Shown: one piece after another, positions 26,021 through 37,530 of the stretch
Layout: each line of letters starts with the position of its first letter
Numbering within the stretch: position 1 is the first letter of the stretch
DNA from: Physella acuta
Lineage: Eukaryota > Mollusca > Gastropoda > Physidae
Assembly (NCBI RefSeq): GCF_028476545.1
Contig: NW_026731687.1
Coordinates: forward strand, 930,001 to 994,000
Direction: 5' to 3'
Length of the DNA stretch: 64,000 bases
Notes under the pieces: generated by a model
What the model saw: the letters and a program-made list of their open reading frames with translations, nothing else
Database searches by the model: none
Told to the model about the DNA's origin: nothing
Made by a program: the position numbers and the translations under genes

Positions 26021-26394
26021 GTGGGATAGTTCAATGTCGACAGAAATGTGGTATTGATCTATCGAATTTTCGATATTTTGGGATATCGCACATTTTCGCA
26101 AGGATTTTAGATTGGTTTTGGATTGTTGCGTGTATGACACAAATTTGGGATTGTTCTTCATACAAGGTAGCACATGCATGGGATTATCCTAAATGTTGAA
26201 GTAAGTAAAAATTCGGATTCCTGTAAATTAGATGAATTAATCAAAAATGTGTGATGGATAATTTATACTGTGACCCAAGTCTGAGATCATTCCAAATGCT
26301 TACAGCAGTTGGATTATTTTAAGTTCTGGATTGTTCTATTTCTATGTTGCCAGACATATTGGATTAATATATATGTTTATAGAACTTCTAAATT

Positions 26395-26521
26395 GTTCTA
26401 TATGTTGAGCGAACTTCTGGATTTATCTATATCCTGAGAGAACTTCTGGATTTATATGTTGAGAGAATTTCTGGATTTATCTATATGCTGATAGAACTTC
26501 TGGATTGTTCTATATGCTGAG
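26395..26521 (+). repeat. Minisatellite abutting RASGRF exon 1 on its 5' side
   Basis: About 27-bp degenerate units built on AGAACTTCTGGATT plus TCTATATGCTGAG. The last copy ends at the AG (26520-26521) just before the GC-rich leader of exon 1. Looser relatives extend back to about 26250. Confidence 0.75.
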
Positions 26522-26547
26522 TCGGCCCGGGGGTGGTCCCGTGCATC

Positions 26548-26817
26548 ATGCAGAAGACGATCCGCATCAGCGAGGGCCAGCTCCTGTACCTGGCCCACAA
26601 GGCGAGGGTGGAGAACACCATGTGTGGACACCTGTACAAGCGCAGCACCGACATGGGCAAGTGGCAGCAGCGATACTTCGTCCTCTACCAGAACGTGCTC
26701 TTTTACTACGAGAACGAGACCTCGGCCCGACCCTCGGGGGTGGCCCTGCTGGAGGGGAGCTACTGCGATAGAATTATCGCACCTGCGGCTATAAAAGGAC
26801 GGGAGACTGAGAAACAG
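26548..26817 (+). CDS. RASGRF: RASGRF-type Ras guanine-nucleotide exchange factor, coding exon 1 (N-terminus and most of PH domain)
   Basis: First coding exon of a Ras-specific guanine-nucleotide releasing factor, an exchange factor that loads GTP on Ras and, through its DH domain, on Rac, at the plasma membrane downstream of calcium. The 90 residues start MQKTIRISEGQ, matching the MQK-x-IR start of vertebrate RASGRF1/2 as I remember them. They continue with PH-domain strands: GHLYKRS at about 27-33, KWQQRYFVLYQNVLFYYE at about 38-55, then SARPSG and LLEG and CDR as in RASGRF. The ATG at 26548 is chosen because the family begins exactly there; 15 bp of in-frame sequence upstream is GC-rich leader. 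The exon ends in phase 0 at codon CAG, with donor GTAGGG at 26818. The exon is GC-rich against AT-rich flanks. An AG at 26520-26521 could be the acceptor of a 5' UTR intron, or the leader could be continuous; this cannot be decided here. Intron 1 (26818-50563) is about 23.7 kb. Confidence 0.9.
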
Positions 26818-26955
26818 GTAGGGGAACGTTTTTGTGTTAGGTAGGGGAACATGTTTTTGTGTCAGATTGCGGAGCATGTATTTGTGTCACACAGGGGAAC
26901 ATGTTTTTGTGTCAGTCCAAAATTTGGGCTGTAGGTAGGGGAACATAACAGCAAA
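26818..26955 (+). repeat. Minisatellite starting at the exon 1 splice donor
   Basis: Four to five degenerate copies of a 23-31 bp unit containing GTAGGGGAACATG and TTTTTGTGTCAG. The first copy begins with the exon 1 donor itself. A second GTAGGGGAAC lies at 26841. Confidence 0.75.
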
Positions 26956-27324
26956 CTTTGTGTATGGGGTAACGTGTTTTGTGAGTGTATCTGAGGTTGG
27001 AGGGTGTAAAACAAGTGTTGGATGTTGTCGTTTGAGGCATATGTATCAACAGAGAGTGGCTAGCTTTTGGGGACTGTCTTCCTACAGGCTCTGTACACGG
27101 GCTGTGGTCCAGACATCCAACGTCACACAGTGCCTTAAATAGCTAGCAGTTACTCCCGTTACTTGTCACCCCTGCCCTCACTTTGCTTCATTTACCCTGC
27201 ACTTTAATGTCTTATCCGTCTCTATCAGAAATGATATGCCAACGTGACACATCCCTCCCATTTGCACGTAATGATCTAGTTTGTTGTTTAGGTTTGTTGT
27301 TGCGGGCTTTTTGTTAAGTGAACA

Positions 27325-27490
27325 CCACATGACTGACACATGACATGACTGACACATGACATGACTGACACATCACATGAATGACACATATTATGTTGAC
27401 ACATGACGTGACTGACACATCACATGACTGACACATCACAGGACTGACACATCAAATGACTGATACATCACATGACTGACACATCGGATG
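27325..27490 (+). repeat. 16-bp minisatellite
   Basis: About ten copies of ACATGACTGACACATC. Confidence 0.9.
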
Positions 27491-27759
27491 TCAAACAGCT
27501 ACCAAAGTTCACATTTTATGGAAACTTAAAAAAAATACAAGTACGTATGCTAATACCCCCCTCCCCCTACTCCGTTACACGACCTACCTGGCCTGTGTGA
27601 CGTCACTCCTATGTCAACAATGTCAAACATCCCCCCCCCCCCCGTAGTTTAAAACTGAGAAAACATCAACTGTACAGGAATTTTTCTCAGCGCTGCGACA
27701 TTTGAAATTGGATAGTGTAAAATGATAAACGCAAACTAGCGAACAATGTGTGTTTGGTA

Positions 27760-28100
27760 TATTATGTTATATACGTGTGCGGACTGTGTGATGTGTGTAT
27801 ATATGCGTTGGTGGGATGCCGTGTGTGGGTAATGTGTGCATATGTGTGTGGTACATGTGTGTGTTCGTGGTACGTTTGTGTGTGTATGTGTGTGTGGTAC
27901 ACTGTGTGATATATGTGTGTGGTAGGCGTACGGTACGTGTGTTGTAGGTGTGTGTGTGGTATGTGTGTGTGTATGTGGTACGTGTGTGAGTAGTACGTGT
28001 GTGCTAAGTGTGTGTTTGGTATGTGTGTGATATGTGTGTTTGTGGTATTTGTGTGTGCGTGTGTGGTATGGGTGAGGTACGTGTGGTGTGTGTGTGTGTG
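27760..28100. repeat. GT-rich cryptic simple sequence
   Basis: Irregular GTGTGTGTGGTACGTGTGTG-like sequence. Confidence 0.8.
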
Positions 28101-28101
28101 G

Positions 28102-28275
28102 CTTTAACTGACCCCCTGTGAAATTACCAACTTGGAATCTCCCTTCGACCCCCCATAATTGACCCCTTGATCCCTGACCCCCGCATCCCTGACCCCGTAC
28201 ACACCCGACCCCCTCATCATAACACCGCTTTAACCAACCCCCTGTGAAATTACCAACTTGGGATCTCCCTACGAA
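28102..28275 (+). repeat. Direct duplication, about 126 bp apart
   Basis: CCCCCTGTGAAATTACCAAC with TTGGGATCTCCCT occurs twice, preceded by GCTTTAAC. Confidence 0.85.
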
Positions 28276-29090
28276 TTTAAAATTGATCAAAAAGTCACCT
28301 ACCAGAGTAATCGATAAAAACTATTTCCATGGATGTCCTCGATTAGTTCTGACTGTGAATTCAAAGTACTGGAGCAGACGAACAGGATTCCAAATCTAGC
28401 GACTCGGCGCCCCATTTAGAAAGTAAAGACGAACTGAAGGAATTGTTAATTTTATTTCCCTCGCTATTTCCTAATGGTTGAATCGGTTTATTTTCATTGG
28501 CTTGCGCTGAGCACACTAACCTATAATGCCGGATTTAAAATGACTTTCATCAATTACGTACATCATTTTAATGGCTTTAACGTGATATAAAAATATTTTT
28601 TAAATCAGCTGTTATATGTAAATAAATATTTATTATTGTTTTTTTTTGTGTCCTATTATCAAGAGGTGACAGCTTTATAGTGAAATCACAACAAACGTTA
28701 CTTCGCCATGTTGGGTGTTGACGAGGTTATTCTACGAAAGTCGAATTGGTTTCTTTAAGTGTAAGAATATTTCTGGGGTGTATATAGATTTGGATAGGGT
28801 CGACTTGACTCAGAACGTGTTGTCCCCATCTAGTAGCTTACTGTAAGACCTAGACATTTTCTTTAGACATTTGAAATGGACTAATAAGCATTGAGATGCG
28901 GGGAGTTTGTAGTCACTGCGCATGTCCATAACGTTTATCTATTTTCTCTATCACGTTAAGCAGACGCGATAACTAGTAACAGCAGAACATTCTAGATTGA
29001 ATGAAGAAATTAATCTCGATCAGACCTCACACAGCATACAGTTGTTAGTATAGCGACTCGACCACTCTTCCACCGCTATGTAGGTACAGT
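28276..29090. other. Unique intron 1 sequence
   Basis: AT-rich, no repeat, exon or element recognised. Confidence 0.4.
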
Positions 29091-29109
29091 ACTGTGTGGT
29101 TAGCGGCGA

Positions 29110-29182
29110 CTGATCAAATTAATCATGGCGGCGAGGCAGATTAAATTAATCATTGCGGCGAGACCGATCAGATTAATCATGA
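29110..29182 (+). repeat. Three copies of a TAAT/GGCGGCGA unit
   Basis: GATCAAATTAATCATGGCGG, then two variants about 30 bp apart (29110, about 29140, about 29168). Each has ATTAATCAT, a homeodomain-type core. Confidence 0.7.
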
Positions 29183-29364
29183 ATCTGATGACAGCCTCTG
29201 ATCTCAAGCATAATGCCAGCAAGCCCGGCTGTCACTGAGATATGTGACATTGTGACACATGGCCTCATGTGACATCATGACACATGGCCTCGTGACCGAG
29301 AAATTAGGCTTCTGACACATGTTGTTTTGTTTACATTTGTCAGCCATCTTGGAGCTGCCTTATG

Positions 29365-29550
29365 TTTGTAGGCCATGCTTGTGACTACCATATGTTTGTG
29401 GGCCATGTTTGTGGGCCATGTTTGTGGGCCATGTTTGTGACTACCATATGTTTGTAGGCCATGTTTGTGACTACCATATGTTTGTAGGCCATCTTTGTGA
29501 CTACCATATGTTTGTAAGCCATGTTTGTGACTACCATATATTTGTGAGCC
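29365..29550 (+). repeat. 30-bp minisatellite
   Basis: GGCCATGTTTGTGACTACCA plus TATGTTTGTA, about six copies including short ones. Confidence 0.9.
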
Positions 29551-29984
29551 CTAGTTTCAAATGTAGGCTACTTTCAATAACGACTTGATAGCGTTCGTTA
29601 CATCCACCGCGAATTAAATAAATAAAAAAAAAACTCCAATAAAACTACGTATTCTTTATTTACAACCGATTTGTGTGTGCCCTTTTTTAAAAAAAACATT
29701 CTCCATGCAAAATTTACATTTCCAATGAACTTAAAGAAAAAAACAACTTTCCTTTTTCTTTGATTATCCTCCTTCGCTACGATAAGAATTCTCTCCCTTT
29801 AGCATTTTTAACCGAGTTAAAAACTGGACCGCTGCCCATATTTGCCAGGATTTAGCCAATCGGTGGCCAGATTACAAGATAAATCAAACGCTTCGTCTGG
29901 TCAGCTTAGAACTAATTTGTTGACGAAATTTTGAACTCAACCACTCATCAGAGCTGATTGAATTTGTTTTGTCTAATCTCACGT

Positions 29985-30440
29985 CGGCTAGTCGTAGAGA
30001 AAGCTATGAAAAGGACTGACAGAAAGCTATGCGGAGTACTGAGTCAACTAGCCGTACAGAAAGCTATGCGGAGTACCAGTGGCGTAGCGAGGTCGGGTGT
30101 CACCCGGTGCGGCACTTAATGGTGTCAACCACCCCCCAGAGGCATAGAGACCCTTCCCAGGGACAAACTTTCAAATTTTCGATTTGCACCCCCCCCCCTC
30201 ATGTTTTCGATTTGCACCCCCCCCCTCAAGTTTTCGATTTGCACCCCCCCCCCTCAAGTTTTCGATTTGCACCCCCCCCCCGTCGAGTTTTTCTCTATAT
30301 ATTTTGCTATTTTTTGCCTTGGTGTCACCCCCCTAAATGGTGTCACCCGGTGCGGTCCGCACCCCCCGCCCCCCCCTCGCTACGCCCCTGCGGAGTACTG
30401 AGTTAGCTAGCCGTACAGAAAGCTATGCGGAGTTCTGAGT
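29985..30440 (+). repeat. About 40-bp minisatellite split by the hAT MITE
   Basis: AGAAAGCTATGCGGAGTACT and GAGTCAACTAGCCGTAC recur on both sides of the 30077-30390 insertion. Confidence 0.85.
30077..30390 (+). mobile_element. hAT-type MITE (314 bp) with 8-bp target-site duplication
   Basis: The termini CAGTGGCGTAGCGAGG and CCTCGCTACGCCCCTG are inverted repeats differing at one base. The flanks CGGAGTAC at 30069-30076 and 30391-30398 are an exact 8-bp duplication, as hAT transposases make. Inside are two GGTGTCACCCGGTGCGG motifs and a small minisatellite of TTTTCGATTTGCACCCC (four copies, about 30174-30282). The target is a 40-bp minisatellite unit. No coding capacity. Confidence 0.92.
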
Positions 30441-30612
30441 CAGCTAGTCGTACAGAGTAGTGAGGCAGCTAGCTGTATGGAGTAGTGAGGCAGCTAGCTG
30501 TATGGAGTAGTGAGGCAGCTAGCTGTATGGAGTAGTGAGGCAGCTAGCTGTATGGAGTAGTGAGGCAGCTAGCTGTATGGAGTAGTGAGGCAGCTAGCTG
30601 TATGGAGTAGTG
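30440..30612 (+). repeat. 25-bp minisatellite
   Basis: Seven copies of GCAGCTAGCTGTATGGAGTA plus GTGAG, evidently derived from the neighbouring 40-bp unit. Confidence 0.95.
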
Positions 30613-30767
30613 AGTCAGTGCATTAGATGTGGATTTGCTGGTGTTTGTGTTTATGGGCTTGTCTGGGCTGGGCTTGGTTGGCCTGACCTAGGATAGGCTT
30701 GGATGGGCTTGGCTGAGCTAGGCTTGGATGGGCTTGGCTGGGCTGGACTGGTGGGCTGGACTGCAAG

Positions 30768-31715
30768 ATGTGTCTTGTGGCACAGTTGATGTGTCTTGTG
30801 GCACAGTTGATGTGTCTTGTGGCACAGTTGATGTGTCTTGTGGCACAGTTGATGTGTCTTGTGGCACAGTTGATGTGTCTTGTGGCACAGTTGATGTGTC
30901 TTGTGGCACAGTTGATGTGTCTTGTGGCACAGTTGATGTGTCTTGTGGCACAGTTGATGTGTCTTGTGGCACAGTTGATGTGTCTTGTGGCACAGTTGAT
31001 GTGTCTTGTGGCACAGTTGATGTGTCTTGTGGCACAGTTGATGTGTCTTGTGGCACAGTTGATGTGTCTTGTGGCACAGTTGATGTGTCTTGTGGCACAG
31101 TTGATGTGTCTTGTGGCACAGTTGATGTGTCTTGTGGCACAGTTGATGTGTCTTGTGGCACAGTTGATGTGTCTTGTGGCACAGTTGATGTGTCTTGTGG
31201 TACAGTTGATGTGTCTTGTGGTACAGTTGATGTGTCTTGTGGTACAGTTGATGTGTCTTGTGGTACAGTTGATGTGTCTTGTGGCACAGTTGATGTGTCT
31301 TGTGGCACAGTTGATGTGTCTTGTGGCACAGTTGATGTGTCTTGTGGCACAGTTGATGTGTCTTGTGGTACAGTTGATGTGTCTTGTGGTACAGTTGATG
31401 TGTCTTGTGGTACAGTTGATGTGTCTTGTGGCACAGTTGATGTGTCTTGTGGCACAGTTGATGTGTCTTGTGGTACAGTTGATGTGTCTTGTGGTACAGT
31501 TGATGTGTCTTGTGGTACAGTTGATGTGTTTTGTGGTACAGTTGATGTGTCTTGTGGTACAGTTGATGTGTCTTGTGGTACAGTTGATGTGTCTTGTGGC
31601 ACAGTTGATGTGTCTTGTGGCACAGTTGATGTGTCTTGTGGTACAGTTGATGTGTCTTGTGGTACAGTTGATGTGTCTTGTGGTACAGTTGATGTGTCTT
31701 GTGGTACAGTTGATA
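30768..31715 (+). repeat. 21-bp minisatellite, about 45 copies
   Basis: GATGTGTCTTGTGGCACAGT plus T. GGCACA and GGTACA variants lie in runs. Frames on both strands stay open because the period is seven codons. Confidence 0.98.
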
Positions 31716-31989
31716 TAGATGGAGGCTGTGGTTAGCGGGTCATTGACCTGAAGTGCTGCCCATGAGAACCGGGGAGAACATTCTAGAACTAACCTCACAG
31801 TTCAATTCTGCAGGCCTTACTCGTATGGACCGCTCTCATGATTCACAAATTAGACTTAATTAAGATGTTCATTTGGAAATATTGATAGTTGTCCAATAGG
31901 TAAGTTTGTAATTTGGTATTTATGAGCTGAGGGGTTAGTTAGCTGATGGAAGGAATAAAAGAGATGCAGTGTATAGAATCAAATAAGTT

Positions 31990-32400
31990 GTGTGATGTGT
32001 AGAAACAGGTGTAATGGGTAGAAACAGAGCAGGTGTAATGGGTAGAAACAGAGCAGGTGTAATGGGTAGAAACAGAGCAGGTGTAATGGGTAGAAACAGA
32101 GCAGGTGTAATGGGTAGAAACAGAGCAGGTGTAATGGGTAGAAACAGAGCAGGTGTAATGGATAGAAACAGAGCAGGTGTAATGGGTAGAAACAGACCAG
32201 GTGTAAGGGTAGAAACAGGTGTGAGAGGTAGAAATAGACCAGGCGTAATTGGTAGAAACAGCTATGATGGGTAGAAACAGGTGTGAGAGGTAGAAATAGA
32301 CCAGGCGTAATTGGTAGAAACAGCTATGATGGGTAGAAACAGACCAGGTGTAATGTATAGAAATAGACCAGATGTAATGTATAGAAACAGACCAGGTGTC
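31990..32400 (+). repeat. 24-bp minisatellite
   Basis: GGTAGAAACAGAGCAGGTGT plus AATG. Clean for about eight copies, then degenerate, with one larger duplicated block near 32215-32340. Confidence 0.95.
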
Positions 32401-32634
32401 TAAAAAGAGGTCATACTTGAGTTAAAGCACATAACAACAAGTGACAGTTGTATTAATCATCCTCTGCAATGCCTGCTAGATCTAGCCAGTTATTTTATTT
32501 ATTTGTTCGCGTGAGTTGAACTCTCGATAAAACTGCCGACGGCCTGTTGGCTGTGTGCATGGGCGGCGGTAAATGGATCCGTGGTGTACAGCCGCTGTTA
32601 GGTCTCAGGTTTCTGGCACTGGCAGGGGACAATT

Positions 32635-32945
32635 TTGTTGTTTTATGGAGGGAACAATGTTGTTGTTTTATGGAGGGAACAATGTTGTTGGTTTATGGAG
32701 GGAACAATGTTGTTGTTTTATGGAGGGAACAATGTTGTTGGTTTATGGAGGGAACAATGTTGTTGGTTTATGGAGGGAACAATGTTGTTGGTTTATGGAG
32801 GGAACAATGTTGTTGGTTTATGGAGGGAACAATGTTGTTGGTTTATGGAGGGAACAATGTTGTTGCTTTATGGAGGGAACAATGTTGTTGGTTTATGGAG
32901 GGAACAATGTTGTTGGTTTATGGAGGGAACAATGTTGTTGCTTTA
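32635..32945 (+). repeat. 25-bp minisatellite
   Basis: About 12 copies of TTTATGGAGGGAACAATGTT plus GTTGG. Variation is limited to TTGTTTTA, TTGGTTTA or TTGCTTTA. Confidence 0.97.
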
Positions 32946-33002
32946 TGGTACACATATATATTTTAACTACTCACTCCTAACGACTCAGCAATTATAGGCA
33001 CG

Positions 33003-33185
33003 GTACCACAGAGCGGGTGCTACACAGCGGGTACCACAAGGCGGGTACCACAGAGCGGGTGCCACAGAGTGGGTACCACAGAGCGGGTGCCACAGAGCGG
33101 GTGCCACAGAGCGGGTGCCACAGAGCGGGTGCCACAGAGCGGGTGCCACAGACACAGAGCGGGTGCCACAGAGCGGGTGCCACTC
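33003..33185 (+). repeat. 14-bp minisatellite
   Basis: About 12 copies of AGCGGGTGCCACAG. Confidence 0.95.
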
Positions 33186-33434
33186 CCGAGCCTGGGACGG
33201 ATGACACGGGTGGCTGGGGGAGGACGACATAATTGCCTCTCGCCTGATCGAAGTGGCACGACAGCAGGCTCACGTCAATAGCGCCCCGTGTCGCAGGCAG
33301 CCATGCAGAGCCGGATCCGGCAGGCTTATGCCGGGTGAAATCTACTGAAGCCGGAGGAAATAGATTGGGGTTGGATAGCATGGAGTCGGGAAGATAACGC
33401 AAAGTGGTGGAACTGTGCAGGAGTTGTAATGTCA

Positions 33435-33560
33435 GGTACCAACCCGCTCCCAACCAGCTACCAGCCAGCTACCAACCAGCTACAACCAGCTCCCAACCAA
33501 TCACCAACCATCAACCAGCTACCAACCAGCTGCCAACCAGTTGTACTGCCAGCTACAACG
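33435..33560 (+). repeat. CCAGCTACCAA repeat
   Basis: Degenerate 11-12 bp units, CAACCAGCTACCAACCAGCT. Confidence 0.85.
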
Positions 33561-33699
33561 AGCTACCAAAAAGACAGCCCACTACCAACCCTCTAGAACC
33601 AGCTGGTACACCCAGTCCCTTCACTTGCCCTCACAGATATCCTAGAGCATTAGCAGAGCTTTGCCCCGAGTCTTAGAGTTAGTGCTGTTTTAATCTGCC

Positions 33700-34490
33700 G
33701 TGTCAGAAGCGGGACTTGTGTGATTTACTTAGCGTTGTGTGAGGACTTGTGTGATTTACTTTTTGTTGTGTGAGGACTTGAGTGATTGACTTAGCGTTGG
33801 TTGTGTGAGGACTTGAGTGATTTACTTTTTGTTGTGTGAGGAATTGAGTGATTTACTTTTTGTTGTGTGAGAACTTGAGTGATTTACTTTTTGTTGTGTG
33901 AGTGATTTACTTTTTGTTGTGTGAGTGATTTACTTTTTGTTGTGTGAGGACTTGAGTGATTTACTTTTTGTTGTGTGAGGACTTGAGTGATTTACTTTTT
34001 GTTGTGTGAGGAATTGAGTGATTTACTTTTTGTTGTGTGAGAACTTGAGTGATTTACTTTTTGTTGTGTGAGTGATTTACTTTTTGTTGTGTGAGTGATT
34101 TACTTTTTGTTGTGTGAGGACTTGAGTGATTTACTTTTTGTTGTGTGAGGACTTGAGTGATTTACTTTTTGTTGTGTGAGGACTTGAGTGATTTACTTTT
34201 TGTTGTGTGAGGACTTGAGTGATTGACTTTTTGTTGTGTGAGGACTTGAGTGATTTACTTTTTGTTGTGTGAGTGATTTACTTTTTGTTGTGTGAGGACT
34301 TGAGTGATTGACTTTTGGTTGTGTGAGGACTTGAGTGATTTACTTTTTGTTGTGTGAGTGATTTACTTTTTGTTGTGTGAGGACTTGAGTGATTTACTTT
34401 TTGTTGTGTGAGTGATTTACTTTTTGTTGTGTGAGGACTTGAGTGATTTACTTAGCGTATGTGAGAACTTGAGTGATTTACTTAGCGTTT
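33700..34490 (+). repeat. 29-bp and 21-bp compound minisatellite
   Basis: GTGATTTACTTTTTGTTGTG is followed by either TGAGGACTTGA or TGA. Long and short units mix in a recurring order. Confidence 0.95.
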
Positions 34491-34597
34491 ATTTTAGCTT
34501 TAGTTCTCAGCACTAAGACCACTGTCTAGACTCTATGTTGCACCTTTTTTATTTGCTGGCTTGTATTCTATCAACCAAATCAATCCGATTTAATCAG

Positions 34598-34912
34598 TTA
34601 TAATATCAGTTATAATATGGGCCAACAACCACATCAATCCCATTTCATCAGTTAGGATATGGGCCACCAACTGCATCAATCCCATTTCAACTGTTGGGAT
34701 ATGGGCCACCAACTGCATCAATCCCATTTCATCAGTTGGGATATGGACCACCAACTGCATCAATCCCATTTCACCAGTTGGGATATGGGCCACCAACTGC
34801 ATCAATCCCATTTCACCAGTTGGGATATGGGCCACCAATCACATTTATCCTATTTCACCAGTTGGGATATGGGCCACCAACCACATTTATCCCATTCACC
34901 AGTTGGGCTATG
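34598..34912 (+). repeat. 42-bp minisatellite
   Basis: ACCAACTGCATCAATCCCAT, TTCATCAGTTGGGATATGGG and CC, seven to eight copies. Confidence 0.95.
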
Positions 34913-35424
34913 ACTCACAAGTCACTACACTTCCCTGTAGCCCTACATCACACATATTTTATTTATATTTTACAATATCATCTTTTTTACTTATGTCGGA
35001 AAATTACATTCTCAGAAATCAAATTATTTGATGAAAATAGCCACAATTTTTTGTTGGTTTTTGCATTCGATTTATTCATCCTGGCCATAGATCTACTGAT
35101 GTTTTTTGAGATGGCGTGGAGCCAATATGGCACGCCCCAACAACAACGTCAACAGCCATCTCTCAAATTTACATCAGAAAGCTTTCCTCATGCACCGCTG
35201 TGTGTATCTACCGGCAGGGCCCTCTGCCCAGTGTTCGCCCACAGTTTCGTGTGCAGTTGTCGCCCCTTATGTGTACAGTTATTGCCCCTGAGAGGTCATA
35301 GTATGTTTTATCCCCACTAATTAAATTCTTCAACTCGACGGGAACTAAGCGCCGTGGGGGTTCGTTTCCATGGTTACCATGACAACACTGGCCAAGTTTC
35401 ACCAGTGTCCAACATCAGCTGTTG
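34913..35424. other. Unique intron 1 sequence
   Basis: Includes GATGGCGTGGAGCCAATATGG near 35111. No gene recognised. Confidence 0.4.
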
Positions 35425-36088
35425 AATGACGTGTGTTTGATGGATGTGTTTGATGGATGTGTTTGATGGATGTGTTTGATGGATGTGTTTGATGGATGTG
35501 TTTGATGGATGTGTTTGATGGATGTGTTTGATGGATGTGTTTGATGGATGTGTTTGATGGATGTGTTTGATGGATGTGTTTGATGGATGTGTTTGATGGA
35601 TGTGTTTGATGGATGTGTTTGATGGATGTGTTTGATGGATGTGTTTGATGGATGTGTTTGATGGATGTGTTTGATGGATGTGTTTGATGGATGTGTTTGA
35701 TGGATGTGTTTGATGGATGTGTTTGATGGATGTGTTTGATGGATGTGTTTGATGGATGTGTTTATGGATGTGTTTGATGGATGTGTTTGATGGATGTATT
35801 TGATGGATGTGTTTGATAGATGTGTTTGATAGATGTTTAAGGGATGTGTATGATGGATGTGTGATGGATGTGTTTGATTGATGTGTAATAGATGTGTGAT
35901 GGATGTGTTTAATGAATGTGTGACGGATGTGTGATGGATGTGTTTGATAGTTGTTTGATGGATGTGTTTGATAGTTGTTTGATGGATGTGTTTGATAGTT
36001 GTTTGATGGATGTGTTTGATGAATGTGTAATGGATGTGTTTGATGGATGTGTTTGACGGGTCGGATAATTGGATGTCTTACTAAACAT

Positions 36089-36182
<94 letters not shown>
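35425..36182. mobile_element. GATGGATGTGTT-type repeat with hairpin and TA array, copy 2
   Basis: About 45 copies of the 13-bp unit TGATGGATGTGTT, then ATAATTGGATGTCTTACTAA, ACATCCTA and (TA)n at 36091-36182. Homologous in order to 16860-17100, but the 13-bp array is strongly expanded. Confidence 0.6.
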
Positions 36183-36184
<2 letters not shown>

Positions 36185-36257
36185 CATTTAAAAATACAAA
36201 GATACAAAAATATTTAAGAATCTCCAATTAAATCAGCTAAATTGGGACGATATTTTT

Positions 36258-36330
36258 GGGTGGTAGAGTGGACAACTGGTAATCTGAAAGTCTCGAGTTT
36301 GTTTCCCGTGGATCGATCATATGTTAAAAC
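36258..36330 (+). mobile_element. Possible tRNA-like SINE head
   Basis: GGTGGTAGAGTGGACAAC resembles an A box, and CGAGTTTGTTTCCCG about 40 nt later resembles a B box. A single degenerate copy without a paired body. Confidence 0.3.
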
Positions 36331-36835
36331 CCGACTAGTTTACGGCACACCTTGAAGCGTGTTTTTGAAATGTTTTTCTCTCAGGTGTAACAACACATCT
36401 GGGATACAGCAACTACACCTGATGAAAAATCAAAGAATGATTTACAAAATACAATAACCAACTTAAGTAAAATAACATCTGAACTAGTACAAAAACGACT
36501 GTCACTTAATATCTGACGCCACTCTAAACACCAGCAACAATGGAAGACACATAACCGCTGTACTGTTAACATTACACTCAACAAAAAACTTTCACTAGAT
36601 ACGGGTGGGGGGTGTGTGGAAATCTAAACATACACTGGAAGGTCTCTGAAAGTTTCTACTGTTGTTCCTGACCAATGTGTTTTGTTTAGAATTAACCAGA
36701 GAAATAAAAGAAAATACATAGCTAATTGAAATCTAGAATGTTCTAGTTGATGTTGGTACATGAGATCTTACCCTAACGACATAGTCAATATTCTAAGGTG
36801 GACATCTGCTACGGTAGAACACACAGAATATACAA
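36331..36835. other. Unique intron 1 sequence
   Basis: No gene, repeat or element recognised. Confidence 0.4.
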
Positions 36836-36844
36836 TCAGGTCGG

Positions 36845-37530
36845 AGCCAGAAGGTCATATGACACATACAATGTTGGACATGGGGCATATGACAAATACA
36901 ATATTAGACATGGGCCATATGACGCATGCAATATTAGACATGGGCCATATGACACATACAATATTAGACATGGGCCATATGACACATACAATATTAGACA
37001 TGGGTCATATGACACATACAATGTGGAACACGGGCCATATGACACATACAGTATTAGACATCGGCCATATGACACATACAATATTAGACATGGGCCATAT
37101 GACACATACAATATTAGACATGGGTCATATGACACATACAATACTAGACATGGGCCATATGACACATACAATATTAGACATGGGCCATATGACACATACA
37201 ATATTAGACATGGGCCATATGACACATACAATATTAGACATGGGCCATATGGCACATACAATGTGGGACATGGGCCATATGACACATACAATATTAGACA
37301 TGAACCATATGACACATACAATATTAGACATGGGCCATATGACACATACAATGTGGAACACGGGCCATATGACACATACAATATTAGACATGGGCCATAT
37401 GACTTATACAATGTGGAACACGGGCCATATGACACATACAATATTAGACATGGGCCATATGACACATAAAATATTAGACATGGGCCATATGACACATACA
37501 ATATTAGACATGGGCCATATGACATAAATT
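36845..37530 (+). repeat. 30-bp minisatellite
   Basis: About 23 copies of GACATGGGCCATATGACACA plus TACAATATTA. GTGGAACACG variants recur about every 8-10 units. Confidence 0.98.

Noticed and set aside
26452-26877. Minus-strand and +1-frame open frames over exon 1
   Set aside because: Shadows of the GC-rich RASGRF exon; only the frame with the PH-domain sequence is explained by homology.
30623-31798. Frames of 300-390 codons on both strands in the 21-bp array
   Set aside because: Pure by-product of a seven-codon repeat. The same applies to frames at 6629-7064, 12464-13044, 36760-37527 and 42370-42998.
32547-32997. Three overlapping open frames through the 25-bp array
   Set aside because: The unit lacks stops in any frame, so all three frames show the same 25-residue cycle; no sign of selection for one.
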